From contig NC_134568.1 in NCBI RefSeq assembly GCF_050947875.1, positions 263,322,315-263,386,314 on the forward strand: DNA of 64,000 nucleotides, written 5' to 3'. The position numbers were made by a program, and so were the translations under genes. This stretch comes from Dermacentor variabilis (lineage: Eukaryota; Arthropoda; Arachnida; Ixodida; Ixodidae). Under the pieces are notes generated by a model. That model saw only the letters and a program-made list of their open reading frames with translations. It ran no database searches and was not told where the DNA came from. Below, in pieces: positions 32,041 through 45,829 of this stretch (positions are counted from its first letter, which is position 1; each line of letters starts with the position of its first letter).

Positions 32041-32376
32041 GCAACGGTGTACGTCCCACCAGCTACGTCCAAGAGGGACATTGAGACGTTTCTGACCGAC
32101 GCGTTCGGTTGGATCACTCCTATCGACTATATGTCCGTCATCACTACTGCACGCGATTTCAACATCCATCTGACCCAACCAGACGGAAAATGGTTAGTGT
32201 CATTCCTGCTGAATAGGTTCGGCATTGAATGTTATAGGCATGTCAATGTACCAACTACGCGTCATCGGTCATGTAAAGACTTGACGTTCGCTAAAAATCT
32301 TTCCAGCATCGTCGCTCAGCACATGGCCGTCTACCATAGTGACCATAAAGCGATGATCACTTTGATAACAAAATAA
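32041..32376 (+). pseudogene. APE-type endonuclease domain fragment of a retroelement
   Basis: The frame contains 'TVYVPPATSKRDIETFLTD', the core DFN motif as 'TTARDFNIHLTQPDGKWL' (usual Gly-Asp-Phe-Asn with Gly replaced), 'NVPTTRHRSCKDLTFAKN' and a terminal YHSDHKAM with the catalytic SDH. These are the last four motifs of the exonuclease-endonuclease-phosphatase fold used by LINE endonucleases to nick the target. No RT follows; the frame ends in TAA at 32374-32376 and then 'aataaaataag'. I cannot name the clade. It may be a fragment or a short endonuclease-only derivative. Confidence 0.65.
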
Positions 32377-32548
32377 AATAAGAGACGGTAGAATCAAGGA
32401 GTCACGTGTATGCGTCTTTATTCAATTAATATAGGAATCACCATAGATTACATCAATATAGTCATCCCTATACACAGCTTGGCTGGTCATCCACCTTCAC
32501 AGAGTCGAAGTGCAGTGAATTTTTATTTAGCCCACAGCAACAAAAAGA
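32377..32548. other. Short AT-rich spacer
   Basis: Between the endonuclease fragment and the SINE; nothing recognised. Confidence 0.4.
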
Positions 32549-32786
32549 CCCGCCGTGGTTGCTCAGTGGCTATGATGTTGGGCTGCTGAGCACGAGGTCG
32601 CGGGATCGAATCCCGGCCACGGCGGCCGCATTTCGATGGGGGCGAAATGCGAGAACAGCCGTGTAGTTAGATTTAGGTGCACGTTAAAGAACCCCAGGTG
32701 GTCAACATTTCCAGAGTCTTCCACTACGGCGTGCCTCATAATCAGAAAGTGGTTTTGGCACGTAAAAACCCCATAATTTAATTTTA
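32549..32786 (+). repeat. tRNA-derived SINE, Ruka-like (copy 3, best preserved)
   Basis: Starts CCCGCCGTGGTTGCTCAGTG. The B box is gggatcgaatccc near 32602-32614. The head closes with ccacggcgg, so an acceptor-stem-like pairing is intact. The 'catttcgatgggggcgaaatg' hairpin, 'cacgttaaagaaccccaggt' (32681-32700) and 'ccactacggcgtgcctcata' follow, then 'ttggcacgtaaaaacccc'. This is the best reference copy of the family in the window. Confidence 0.93.
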
Positions 32787-32923
32787 AACAAAAAGGCATT
32801 ATAAGGGGTGGGGTTACAAACAATATGAAAAGTACGTTGAAAATTTCTTCAAAGGAATAGATACCTTGCAAGGCAGAAAAATAATAGCGATAGAAATTTC
32901 AAAGCATACAGAGCTCTGCGTAG
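32787..32923. other. Short spacer
   Basis: AT-rich, nothing recognised. Confidence 0.4.
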
Positions 32924-33254
32924 TGTCAGGATTGGGGGCTCAATCCCATCGCTCGTAATTAGTTCTCAAGATTGGAGTCGGGCATGAATTAGATGGTAGC
33001 TGGCCCATGCCGTCGTCCAACTTATCCACGCTGAGGATGTTGTTCAAGGGAAGGACTGCCTCTCATCGAGAACGAGGAATATGGATTTATTTACAGTATC
33101 TACATCAGGATGTTGCAGTTCATCAGTCTAGCATGACTGCGAGAGAAAGTGCACTGAGCATCCGCACAACAGCGGTGTATAAACACTCGGTCCTCCATCG
33201 ATCCCAAGGTGAGGGAAACGTTCGACCTGGAGACGAGCCGCATCTTTGCGAGGG

Positions 33255-33315
<61 letters not shown>

Positions 33316-33732
33316 GCACAGATTCACGGTCCCCCCACCCGAGGGCAGAGGGCCTTCGCAGAACTCGGAGCTGACCCCCTCAGCGCGGCCGCCATGGTGT
33401 CTATTGTCTTGCTTCTTGAACGGCGCGTGGGAAGGGGTCTCCGTAGACGTTCCCGCGGCAACTCCCCCGCTCATAGCAGATCAGGTCCGCGGTGGCGGGT
33501 TCAGGCACAAAGCCTGCTTCGTCAAACGCGGCTCCAGCGACGGAGAGTCGAGGACGCGCGCATTGTTCTCCACACACAGTCGACTTAGTGACGCCGTGGC
33601 TAGAGGTTTGCGGTGGCGTTCCAAGGAAAGTTTGCCGCCGCTGTCGCAACTGGCTGGCAAAACTTGCACGTTTCTTGCACGTTGGCCATTCCTAACAGCT
33701 AAAACTTGCATGTCAGCGGGCCGTTCTTAACA
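32924..33732 (-). mobile_element. Solo LTR of the copy-2 family with AC microsatellite
   Basis: On the plus strand it reads from TGTCAGGATTGGGGG to CCGTTCTTAACA, the same orientation as the LTRs of copy 2. It is about 40 bases longer, because of an (AC)n array at 33258-33320 and a local duplication of the 'aaaacttgca..' segment near the right end (33658-33712). No internal element sequence is next to it. The flanks (GTAG and ACAG) do not give a clear target duplication. Confidence 0.88.
33258..33320. repeat. (AC)n microsatellite
   Basis: About 27 AC units followed by a few cgcac units. The other copies of this LTR have only a short 'acacacac' at the same place, so the expansion happened in this copy. 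It creates meaningless Thr-His and Cys-Val open frames on both strands. Confidence 0.95.
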
Positions 33733-33749
33733 ACAGGAAATGCAACAAT

Positions 33750-33935
33750 AAAAAAGGAAACGGGAATGTTAATGCACCTCAAGAGGGCAAAAAATACGTC
33801 ATTTAGCACAACACTGAAAGCAGCACGTAAAGTATTCCATTCTTGAATAGGTTTAATAAAATGAGAACTTTTTAAACAACACAGCCTTGCAGGGAATTTC
33901 GCGCACTTTGGACTTATGGTTCGCGGGTTGTGAGC
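33750..33935 (-). pseudogene. LINE ORF2 extreme C-terminus (probable)
   Basis: Minus-strand frame with 'SSHFIKPIQEWNTLRAAF', reminiscent of the 'F.PR.I..WN.LP' signature near the end of CR1/Jockey-type LINE ORF2 proteins. Only about 60 codons fit. Clade not determined. Confidence 0.45.
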
Positions 33936-34731
33936 AGTAATGAGGCTGAAGTACATGGTTGTCCCTTCGTATACCAATCGTACGGTAGTACATAGTACCT
34001 TCTCCCGCATATGGCACAATCGTACCGTTATATTTTATAAACTAACGAGCCTACTCAGTCGGTGATTACTTGTACACCTTCCAACTGGGCACATGGAAGC
34101 AATAAGGAAGTATACCAATGTTCTATAGATTTTATAACAGCGTACAATATATCTGAAACACATGCTAGATTTTTAACAGCAATCGCTGCAATCTTGGTTT
34201 TAAGAATGTGTAAAGTACAACTTTGCTAATATTTTACATTTATTTTGATTGAGGCACGTTTTTTCGCGTAGAAGGACGCAAACACACGACTTTCATGGCG
34301 ACAGGTGGTGCCACGTGCGAGACCATGTAGCCGACTATGTAGACACTGCTTCATGATTTGCTTTGGGTGAAAAAAACATTTTTGTCCTTGTGTGGATGGA
34401 ACATTTCAAAATAAAACCATTTAGGAACTATTATCATTAGTCATGTTAACATACACAAACAAAAAAAGAAGCAGGCTCGCAATTGTCTCCCAAAAGGGAC
34501 ACCATGCCCGCCCGCTTGAAAAGGAAAATGAAAAGAAAGAGAGAAAGGAGATAATGATCAACCCTTCCCCTACCGAAAAATTGCGATAAACGAAGCTTCC
34601 CCTGCGTGCACCTGAACTTCGTCACGGTTAAGTAACCCACATGTAACGCTGCCGGATTGCTCCGGCCTCCCGCTCCCTCAGGTCGGGATGTTCTTCTCGT
34701 TGCTGTGGGATTGCCTGGGCTCGGGCGGCTC
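33936..34731. other. Unassigned stretch
   Basis: No coding or repeat feature recognised. Confidence 0.45.
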
Positions 34732-34942
34732 TAAAGGCGCGTTTATAGTCCGTCGTTATCGGCGCGAGGGCGAACGTCGCTCGACGCCGGGCGCGTCGGA
34801 TCGCGTTGGCAGCGTCCGGTTACGTTGGCTGCGCGAGTGCGTCGAACCATCCGTCGAACTATAGACGCTGTAGTTTTCGCCAACATGACGTAACGCGTGC
34901 GCTGCTCGCGCTCACACTACATGGGACTATATTAAGCCTTTA
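34732..34942. mobile_element. MITE candidate with TA-flanked inverted repeats
   Basis: AAGGCGCGTTTATAGTCC (34734-34751) and, inverted, GGACTATATTAAGCCTT (34924-34940) form imperfect terminal inverted repeats around a very GC-rich 170-base core. A TA dinucleotide lies outside each end (34732-34733 and 34941-34942), as in Tc1/mariner-type duplications. No coding capacity. Class is inferred from ends and flanks only. Confidence 0.5.
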
Positions 34943-35479
34943 ACGGCTAGATCGGCGCGCCGACTGCGAGCACTTTCGTGGGCGAGTTTCGTCGCCGCTT
35001 GTCGAAGACTTTCCGTTCATCGGCGGAAAGCACAACGCATCGCCGTCCCATTAGTTTTCCAAGACTGAACTGAAACGAAGCCGGCGCAGCCGCGCAGCGC
35101 GCGCGATGCCCTTTCCTGCCCTTTCCCTCCCCCCGCGGAAGCGAAATGGTTCTGATTGGTTGCGCGCGCGGCGTGAGCACGCGCCTATGCAGCTGGAGTC
35201 CTTGCTAATTGCTCACGCTCCGGCGCCGACTCAGCTGTCAACTCACGAAACAGCTCTTTCCCGCAGCTGGTCAGCTCTGGGAGCAACTGTTTTTTTTTTG
35301 CGTAACTACATCGCCACCGAAACTTGTGAGTCAATATACGCTACGCTTGAAAACGCAAGGAAGAAAGCGCATCGCTACAAGTCACGTTACACACCGAGTG
35401 CGAACACCACATATTACATTCGAGTCCCGTAGTTCCCAAATGCAGCGCAGCTTTTTGAACCTCGTATCCAGTCAGATCG
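34943..35479. other. Unassigned GC-rich to mixed stretch
   Basis: Short overlapping frames; no family recognised. Confidence 0.4.
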
Positions 35480-36165
35480 TTTTTCGTAAATGAACAAAAT
35501 CAGTGAGCGCAGTTCGAGAGAGATGAAGCTGTTGGAACTTGTTCACCAGTACAGAGCGCCAACTACTGAGTTGGGCATGCTAAAAGCAAGTGCTCAAGGC
35601 ATTCGTTAAAGTGTCCGCAAGCAGGACACAAAGGGGTCAGAGCGCGTTTTTTCCGTTAATGGCAATGTGCTACATTAACGCTCCCGATGCCTAACGTGAT
35701 GAAAATACACCTAGCACGGCGGGTTAAAGCACAGTAGGAGATTGGTACAGAGTACCATTGTTTGGCAAAACGTTCATCCCGGTGTGATCTTGGTAAGTCG
35801 AGGCGTATCAGGCAGTCGGGCATCGTCGAATGTGCGTCAAATATCTTCAGTTAACAGACGTCTGTGTGCTGTTGTCTCAAGAGCATCAGCTCCCTCGTTC
35901 CCTGAGATAGCAATGTGAGATGGCATGCACTGAAAGATCAGTGTTCTTCCCGGAGATGTGATTTGATGGGCCATCTTGAAAACTCCCCACAATATAGATG
36001 ATTCAGCGGTGACAGTGGGCAACGAGCTGAGAGCCCTACGGGAGTTGCTGAGGACAGCTTTTAACTGCTTCAGATGTTGGCGCACATGCTTCAGTACCAT
36101 GTTGGAGCTTAACAGTTCCGCAGGTGTTGATAATGCCTTGTATACTCTATTCGAATAGAGCACTC
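35480..36165 (-). pseudogene. LINE RNase H and C-terminal fragment
   Basis: Minus strand: a degraded RNase H with 'LIFQCMPSHIAISGNEGADA', the His-containing end of the domain, then 'LETTAHRRLL'. Further on, around 35640-35560, a degraded Cys/His segment ('ECLEHLLLACP') is typical of I/Jockey-type ORF2 ends. The RT is missing and there are several stops. Confidence 0.7.
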
Positions 36166-36960
36166 TACCTTGATCAGGTCATTGTATAACGCACAGTATA
36201 TAAAAAGTTATGCCATATAAAGCTTCCTTTGCTTTGCGTGGCGTTCTCAAGGTAGGAGGCAAGTATTAATGCAGCCATTTCCATTCATATTCTTGCAGAA
36301 AAAATTCCTTTTCGCTGCAAGTGTAAGCCTGTGACTTATATACACCTCGGAGCACCTTTGGCAATGTAAGTTCGTCTATACAGCGCAGTTTGATTAATTG
36401 CATTTTTCTTTTCTCGCGCTGTGACGTGAAAGCTGGAACAGAATGTTAACGCGGCGCTTTCCTTGTGGACTCGGACATGCTTTGACGATGTTGTCGGTGT
36501 TTGGATAGTACCGTGTTCCCTTGATTCCAAATGCCGCTTTTCATCTCGTTGCCGCTCTTTTAAAGCAAATCTTTCTTTGTGGAATCGGACTGGTTTTCAT
36601 GCTGTGCTTGGTGGTCGACTTGTGGCGTTCTCGCTCGATTCTAACTTCAATAGCCTCTTTTTCTTTAAAGCACGTGGGCTTGGTCCATGGCAGAAAGGAC
36701 GCGTCCGGCGACTCGTGCTATGCAGCACTACTCACGGCAGTGTGAGCGTTCCAGCCTGGCTGGGCACTGTACTACTATACACGACAAAAGTCAGTCAGAG
36801 GTGTCTCCCAGACGTTTTCAGAATGCAGACAGCGTAGTGGCCCGTCGACCTGTGAAGAGACGCAGCACGTGAAGCTGCTTTAGCCAAAGGACGAGAAGCA
36901 AAGTTCCATTTACTTGGACAACCACCTTGAATGATTTATGCACAGTTTTTCTTAGCGGCA
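36166..36960. other. Unassigned stretch
   Basis: Short frames (up to 124 codons) without recognisable motifs. Confidence 0.4.
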
Positions 36961-39435
36961 TTTACCGATGCTTCAACAACGATTCTAGCTACAACGGGAA
37001 TATAAACTGAAAATTAGACGAGGAACTCACAGAGGCAGAAATCCGCGCGGCCCTCAAAAGTTAAACACCAAATCAGCCCCAGGCCCGGACGGTGTAACCA
37101 ACAAGAGTCTCAGGAACCTGGATAATGAATCGATGGCCAAACTAACAGAATACATAAACGAGTGTTGGATAAAGGGAGAAGTACCTGCTCAGTGGAAGGA
37201 AGGGACGATAACGCTCATGCCAAAATCTGGTAAGAAGCTTGAGATCGACTACCTCAGACCAATCTCCGTAACGTCTTGTGTAAGAAACTTAATGGAACAT
37301 CTAATTTTAAACACGGCAGATAACTTCTTAGGGGATAATAATATATACCCAGATACAATGATAGGATTTCGCAAAAAACCTTTCGACACAAGATGTGATG
37401 CTTCAACTTAAGCATCAGATAATCGATTATAAAACGTTGTCTACAAAGGGCCATCTTCGGACTTGGTCTTAAGAAGGCGTTTAGTAATGTCAATCACGCC
37501 TCCATACTGGAAAACTTCGAACGAATAGGACTAGGGTAACAGATGTATAACTACATCAAGAGCTTCCTATCAGATAGGAATGCAGTCACCTCCGTCGGAG
37601 GGCTCACGTCACCGGAGATCGACATGGGGGGGGGGGGGGGGGGAGTGGGGCGTCACGCCACAAAACGCTGTCACCTCTCCGATACTGTTCAACCTCGTCT
37701 TGATGGGACCCCTCGAGAAATTAAATCACATAGAGTCCCTGAATCACACAATCTACGCGGATTAGATTACTATCTGGGTCTCTGGTGGTAGCAACGGATC
37801 AATAGAACAACGACTCCAGACCGCAATAAACACAGTAGAGGAACACCTCATACGAACAGGCTTAACATGCTTTGCAGGGAAATGCGGACTTCTCTTATAC
37901 CGAGTCACACTTATGGGAAGGCCCTCCAAGGGATACGACAGAAACGAGGCTCATGGGAAAATTAAGCTACATACCAAGAACGGGCGGAATATTCCAATAG
38001 TCAACCCGCTCAAGGTACTGGGTCTAGTAATCGAGAGCAAAGGTACAAACGGCGAAACCATAAGGGAGTTAGACATAAAGGTAACAAACACCATGAGATT
38101 AATTAAGCGGATTACTAACGAGCACTAGGGTATGAAGGAAGAAAGTATCCATACAGCTGATACAGTCATTCATAATCAGTCAGATCACATATATAGCAGC
38201 CTTCCACAATTGGTTTGCAGTTGAATAGACCAAAATTAACAACCTGATAAAAAAGGCATACAAACTAGCACTAGGGATTCCCTTCAGTACGAGCACGGAT
38301 CTCTTGCTACAGTTAGGACCACAACACACTGGACGAACCCATAGAAGCACAACAAACATCTGAGGCTTCCGGAACGACTAACCAAAGCCAAAATCGGACG
38401 GCGTATATCACACAAGCTAGGAATGAATTACCACAATCTGTACTGGAAAAAGAGGAGGATAACGAGAGAAATTCGTGACAAACTCCTAGTGCCAAATATA
38501 CCCAAGAACATGCAGCCAGGTTACGAGGGCAGACGCACGAGTAGAACAGAGAAAATGATCCAAAGCTATGGGTCAGATGACAGAGCGACCTTCGTAGACG
38601 CGGATCAATACCTACACAGAAATAGCTACATGGCAGTAGTCCTACATCACACGCAAAAACCCTTTACAAGAGTGTCAGTTAATACCAGACATTCCGAGAC
38701 AACAGAGGAGGTAGCAATTGCACCAGCATTGCTCTCCACGAATGCTGAATACATCATTAGCGATTCTCAGGCGGCCATTAGAAAATATGCTCAGGGTAGG
38801 ATCTCTCCTGAGGCTTGGCACATAATCAGAGTCGACGAAGCAAAATTATCCAACGCATAGAAGAACGGCAGGCAATTGCTGTGGTTCCCAGCGCAAACGA
38901 CTCCAGGCTTCCCGCAATCAACCCCAGCGAGGTAGCACACCGCGAAGCTTGAGGTCTTACTCGCCGAGCTGAGCAAGGAGTGGCTTCCATCGGTCAGGAG
39001 AATGCGGAGGAGGAGATCTAGAGAGAAAAAGGCAGATTAACAAGAATTAGCGATATTACCAAATTCTATCAATATCGGCGACGAGTACTATCACCGCCCT
39101 ACACTAAACTGAACAGAGCTGAGTCCGTTGCTCAGAAACAGAAACCCATATATATCAGCAATATATGCTGACTATGCAAATCTGCTAGAGCCACCCTTCA
39201 ACACATGTTGTTGGGATGTAAAGTATGTCAAGATAAAATGGCAATCTCCCCGTAAAATTTACCGGCGCGGTGGTCGGCCGTGCTGATCAGCTCAGAACTC
39301 CAAGGCCAACTTTGGGCCGTCCAGCGAGACATGGAGGCCGTACGAAAGCAGCAGCTTCCAGTGGCCATTTAGGCGTCCCTAGGCCCGGGCCCCCCAATCG
39401 TCGGGTTCCAAATAAAGTTATCTCACTCACTTATC
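36961..39435 (+). pseudogene. RNase-H-bearing LINE ORF2, heavily decayed
   Basis: Plus-strand I-superfamily-like element, 5' truncated in the RT. RT blocks: 'SAPGPDGVTNKSL' near 37075, 'EVPAQWKEGTITLMPKSGKK', 'YLRPISVTSCVRNLM', the motif B remnant 'SPILFNLVLMGPLEKL' near 37678 and 'YADxITIW' near 37757, where the Asp-Asp pair is broken by a stop. Then 'NPLKVLGLVIESKG'. RNase H: 'TFVDADQYLHRNSYMAVV' near 38590, 'EEVAIAPALLSTNAEYIISD' with catalytic Glu and Asp near 38710-38766. Only remnants of the C-terminal region follow. The 3' end, at about 39408-39430, is 'caaataaagttatctcactc'. A poly-G run of 18 (37626-37643) has grown inside it. Confidence 0.85.
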
Positions 39436-40160
39436 TACCAATGACGCTATTCTGAAATGTGCACACCATGCGCAGGAAGAAAAAGAAAAACTTACCCGCA
39501 ATTTTCGACGAGATCGAGTTATTGGCGAAACTGATTTTCATAAGTTTCAGTTTTAGGGGACCGCGCAGACTCATGAATTCTCCAGGACTAGTGCCGACTA
39601 ACAGCCAGAAAGCGCGGTAACGCTAGTCCAGACTTCCCGTCATGTTCGAGTGAAATAAATCAGTATAACTTTGGGGGGGGGGGGGGGGGGGGAGGCGGAC
39701 CAAGTAAGCCGTTGGTCGCATTGCTTCACATTAGGATGCAATGCTACCTGTGGAAGGGAGTGCCGAAAAAATATTCACGTATTGTATGTGAACTTCTAGC
39801 TAATGATCTCGCAAAATAATTTATATCAATTGGAGCTGTGTTGCTTTTGAATGAGGAAGTCCCAATATATCTTCTGATGAATGTAAAAGGTATTCAAGGA
39901 TTTTTGCATTTCTCGTCATTCACTTCTTTCTCATTTTTGGCACGCCGTATGTTTTGATTAATTTCACTTCTGTGCTATTTGATGTGAAAAGAAAACACTG
40001 TTGATTTTCGATGGTCATGTGCATAGGAAGGGCAGGTGCCATTTCCAGGCGAGTTCTACGAGGTTGCGCGTAGATGTAACCGTCGCTTGGCTCCTGTCGT
40101 GGCTTCCTTTTAAAATCATATCAATTAAATAATATCGTTAATAAGCGATATTTATGAAAA
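39436..40160. other. Unassigned stretch with poly-G
   Basis: No gene. A run of 20 G at 39673-39692. Confidence 0.45.
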
Positions 40161-40162
40161 CT

Positions 40163-40902
40163 AGGGGTGTGCTAATATTCGAACTTTCGAATACGAACCG
40201 AATAGCGAAGGCTATCCGATTCCTTATTTCATTCGAGAAACCAATATTAGAAATTATGAAATATTCATGTCTGTTCGGATATAAGGGGCAATGCCTCTTA
40301 TTGGAATCTACAGAAAGAAAGGCAGATACAACTGTTGATTCCTCAGTAAGAATATGCTGCAGGAAAGCCGCGGTTGCTGCGCAGAGGCGGCAGTTCCTAA
40401 GCGAACGCGCAGGGAAGATAACTTCTGCTTAATAATTACCAGACCTTCAGCAAGAATGTCAAGCCTTTAGGCGTCCTATATACGAATTTGTTGTTCTGAT
40501 TTAGGCAGCACAATCTTTATTTGGCCCAGTAGCGCCACGTTTGCAGCCCTTCAACATAATCGGTGGTACTGTGGTAACACACTTATCTCCTCCAACGAGC
40601 CCAACACTGTGCTACATGCACCTGGCGATTTGCTGTTCCCTTGTTCCACTACTGTCATTGTCATGGTGTCATAGAAAACTGAAAACAGTTGTTTCTCATT
40701 TACAAGCTCCTGAGTTGACCGGGCGTACAGTTGCGCATCAATTAATGTAAATAAGTGCGTTTATTTTTAATCCAAGAGGACTACACGCAAACTTTATATT
40801 TCCCTTCGTTTAGAAATGAGAAAATATGCGATATTCGGGGGTCGAATTTATCGAATAGTCGTATTTGATTCGGTTTGGAAATTTCACTATTCAAACACCC
40901 CC
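40163..40902. mobile_element. Non-autonomous DNA transposon candidate
   Basis: The left end AGGGGTGTGCTAATATTCGAA and, inverted at the right end, AGGGGGTGTTTGAATAGTGAA share most positions. Both ends are followed inward by TTCGAAT-rich, mutually complementary blocks (40185-40215 and 40846-40875). About 740 bases with no transposase. The termini remind me of hAT-type elements, but no 8-base target duplication is visible. Confidence 0.5.
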
Positions 40903-41939
40903 TTTATAGTCAAACCACTTTCGTGATCGTTATTAAAGCAGTAGAAGCCACAATGTTCTAATTGTATAGTTGTGCCCACCCGGACAGAAGGTTGAGTTTG
41001 TAACTGTGGAAATCTTGGCTCTTCCTAGAGGCTTGGTGTCCTTTCCTACGTGTCCGAGCAACAACAAAGGGCTGCCAAGCTAAGAAATGCTCTTGACTAT
41101 CAGGTTTATTCGTTGACTATTTCTCTCGCCGTTTTCAAGTATTTGTTGGTCGAATGGAGGCCTTTGCTGACAACGATGTTCGCAAACAGACTGAAAACAA
41201 CCGTACGTCCGCCTGCAGCTAACGCTTGAAAGGAACTTTTCTATAGCTTATGCTTTCTCCTCGTAGAATTAAGGAGCGTTTGTGACAGACCATGTTTTTG
41301 ACCGCAAAGTGCTGGAGTCGCAGTAAACCGTTTTTATCCTTGAAGTATGTGTAAGCACTTGAGACATTCGCTGCACGCCTCAGTGCAACGGATTACTGTC
41401 GTAAATTTCAGTGTTGTGAAACCAGACGGCATTTTTCTCGAAAGCTGAAGCATTACAGCTAGTATTGTAGCACGACTTCAACCGTAGACCCAAAGCGCTA
41501 TGTGATCGCCTGTGACTGTTACAACGGTCAGTGCTAACTGCCACTGCTTCTTAAGCCGTTTGAATATAAACTATCTTGTCGAGCACTCTGTTTCCTTAGC
41601 GGCATGTCAACCGTTTACATGGACGCCCATGTCTTGCATAGCAAAAAAGAGGGCGTGGGTACCGGCTACGGCCTCTGAACAGCAGGTGGTCGAATGGCGC
41701 ATAGAAATGACGCATTCGTGCTGACTGGCAAATCGATCATAACTAAATGATGTTTTCTGCCGAAACTATATATGTTGGTAGGGTGCGTGCTCTGCTACAG
41801 ACCCGATCTCTCCTACAGAAATGCGAAATTCTCTGGCCCTGACCCTGCCACCGTACAACACACGAACGCTCTCGAGTGAAGCTAGCTTAGCAGCCTGATA
41901 GTTCCTCAAAGAGTCCTGCTAAAAACTCTTTGACGAAAT
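40903..41939. other. About 1 kb without recognised feature
   Basis: Short frames only. Confidence 0.45.
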
Positions 41940-42304
41940 ATTAGGCGTTGTGGTTGATATAATTGACCTTAGTGAGGTTATAAGAACTGGTGAGGCTAAT
42001 ACAGTGCTGACTAACGGCCACGTCCTATGCTATAATGGACTCCCAAATAAGAAGCAATATGCGGTAGGATTCCTAATCCATAAGGACACAGCGGGCAACA
42101 TTGACGAATTCTACAGCTTTAATGAGAGGGTAGGAGCAGTCGTACTAAAACTAAATATGGGGTATAGAATAAAGGTAGTACAAGCCGACGCTCCAACCTC
42201 TACTACCGATAATGATGGAATAGAACATTTTATGAAGATGTTGAATTAGCGATGAGAAAAGTTCAAACTCAGTCTTCTGTAGTCATGGGCGACTTCAATG
42301 CAAA
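41940..42304 (+). pseudogene. RTE endonuclease fragment
   Basis: Frame with 'LSEVIRTGEANTVLTNGHVL', 'LPNKKQYAVGFLIHKDTAGN' and 'FNERVGAVVLKLN', then a frame change to 'VVMGDFNAN'. This is the N-terminal two thirds of the APE endonuclease, the part missing from the RTE at 16820. The fragment ends exactly where the long inverted repeat begins, so that element probably interrupted it. Confidence 0.85.
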
Positions 42305-42858
42305 TCAACTTTTTAAGTATTGGGCGCAGTCCCCAAGTGTGATACGCAAAGTTGTAGAGCACCTTGAGAAACCTCTCAATAAATTGTTTCCAACACGACA
42401 TATCTCACGTGGTCCTTTTTTCCACGTTCCAAAGAAAGCCCGCGAAATATGAAAAAAATACCACGTGACGGGGCTCTAGCGAACTGTTATTGTGCTGCTC
42501 TCAAACGTGCGATGGATGAACAAGGTCGGCTGCAGCGAGACTGGCCCGCGACAGGGCGTTATGCCAGGTGTAGGTATCTGGGTATGCGGCTCTTATCGCA
42601 TGACAGTGCAAATGTATGCTGCTGGCCCAGCGTTGCCGACCTTGTTCATCAGACGCACGCTTGAGAGCAGCACAATAACAGTGCGCAAGCGCCCCGTCAC
42701 GTGGTATTTTTTCATATTTCGCGGGCTTTCTTTGGAACCCAGAAAAAAGGACCACGTGATATATATCGCGTTGGAAACAATTTATTGAGAGGTTTCTCAA
42801 GGGGCTCTACAAGTTTGCGTATCACACTAGGGGCCTGCAGCCAATACTTAGAAGTTGA
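42305..42858. repeat. 554-bp long inverted repeat (foldback element)
   Basis: Left arm 42305-42530 and right arm 42635-42858 are reverse complements over about 225 bases with scattered mismatches. A 104-base unpaired centre lies between them. Landmarks on the left are 'aaacctctcaataaattgtt', 'aaagaaagcccgcgaaatat' and 'gatgaacaaggtcggc'; the right arm repeats each inverted. A transcript would fold into a long hairpin. No coding capacity beyond mirror frames. It sits at the break of an RTE endonuclease. Confidence 0.9.

Positions 42859-45829
<2,971 letters not shown>

Noticed and set aside
32920..33736. Target-site duplication for the solo LTR at 32924-33732.
   Set aside because: Flanking GTAG and ACAG do not match; the right end is also locally duplicated, so the boundary is uncertain.
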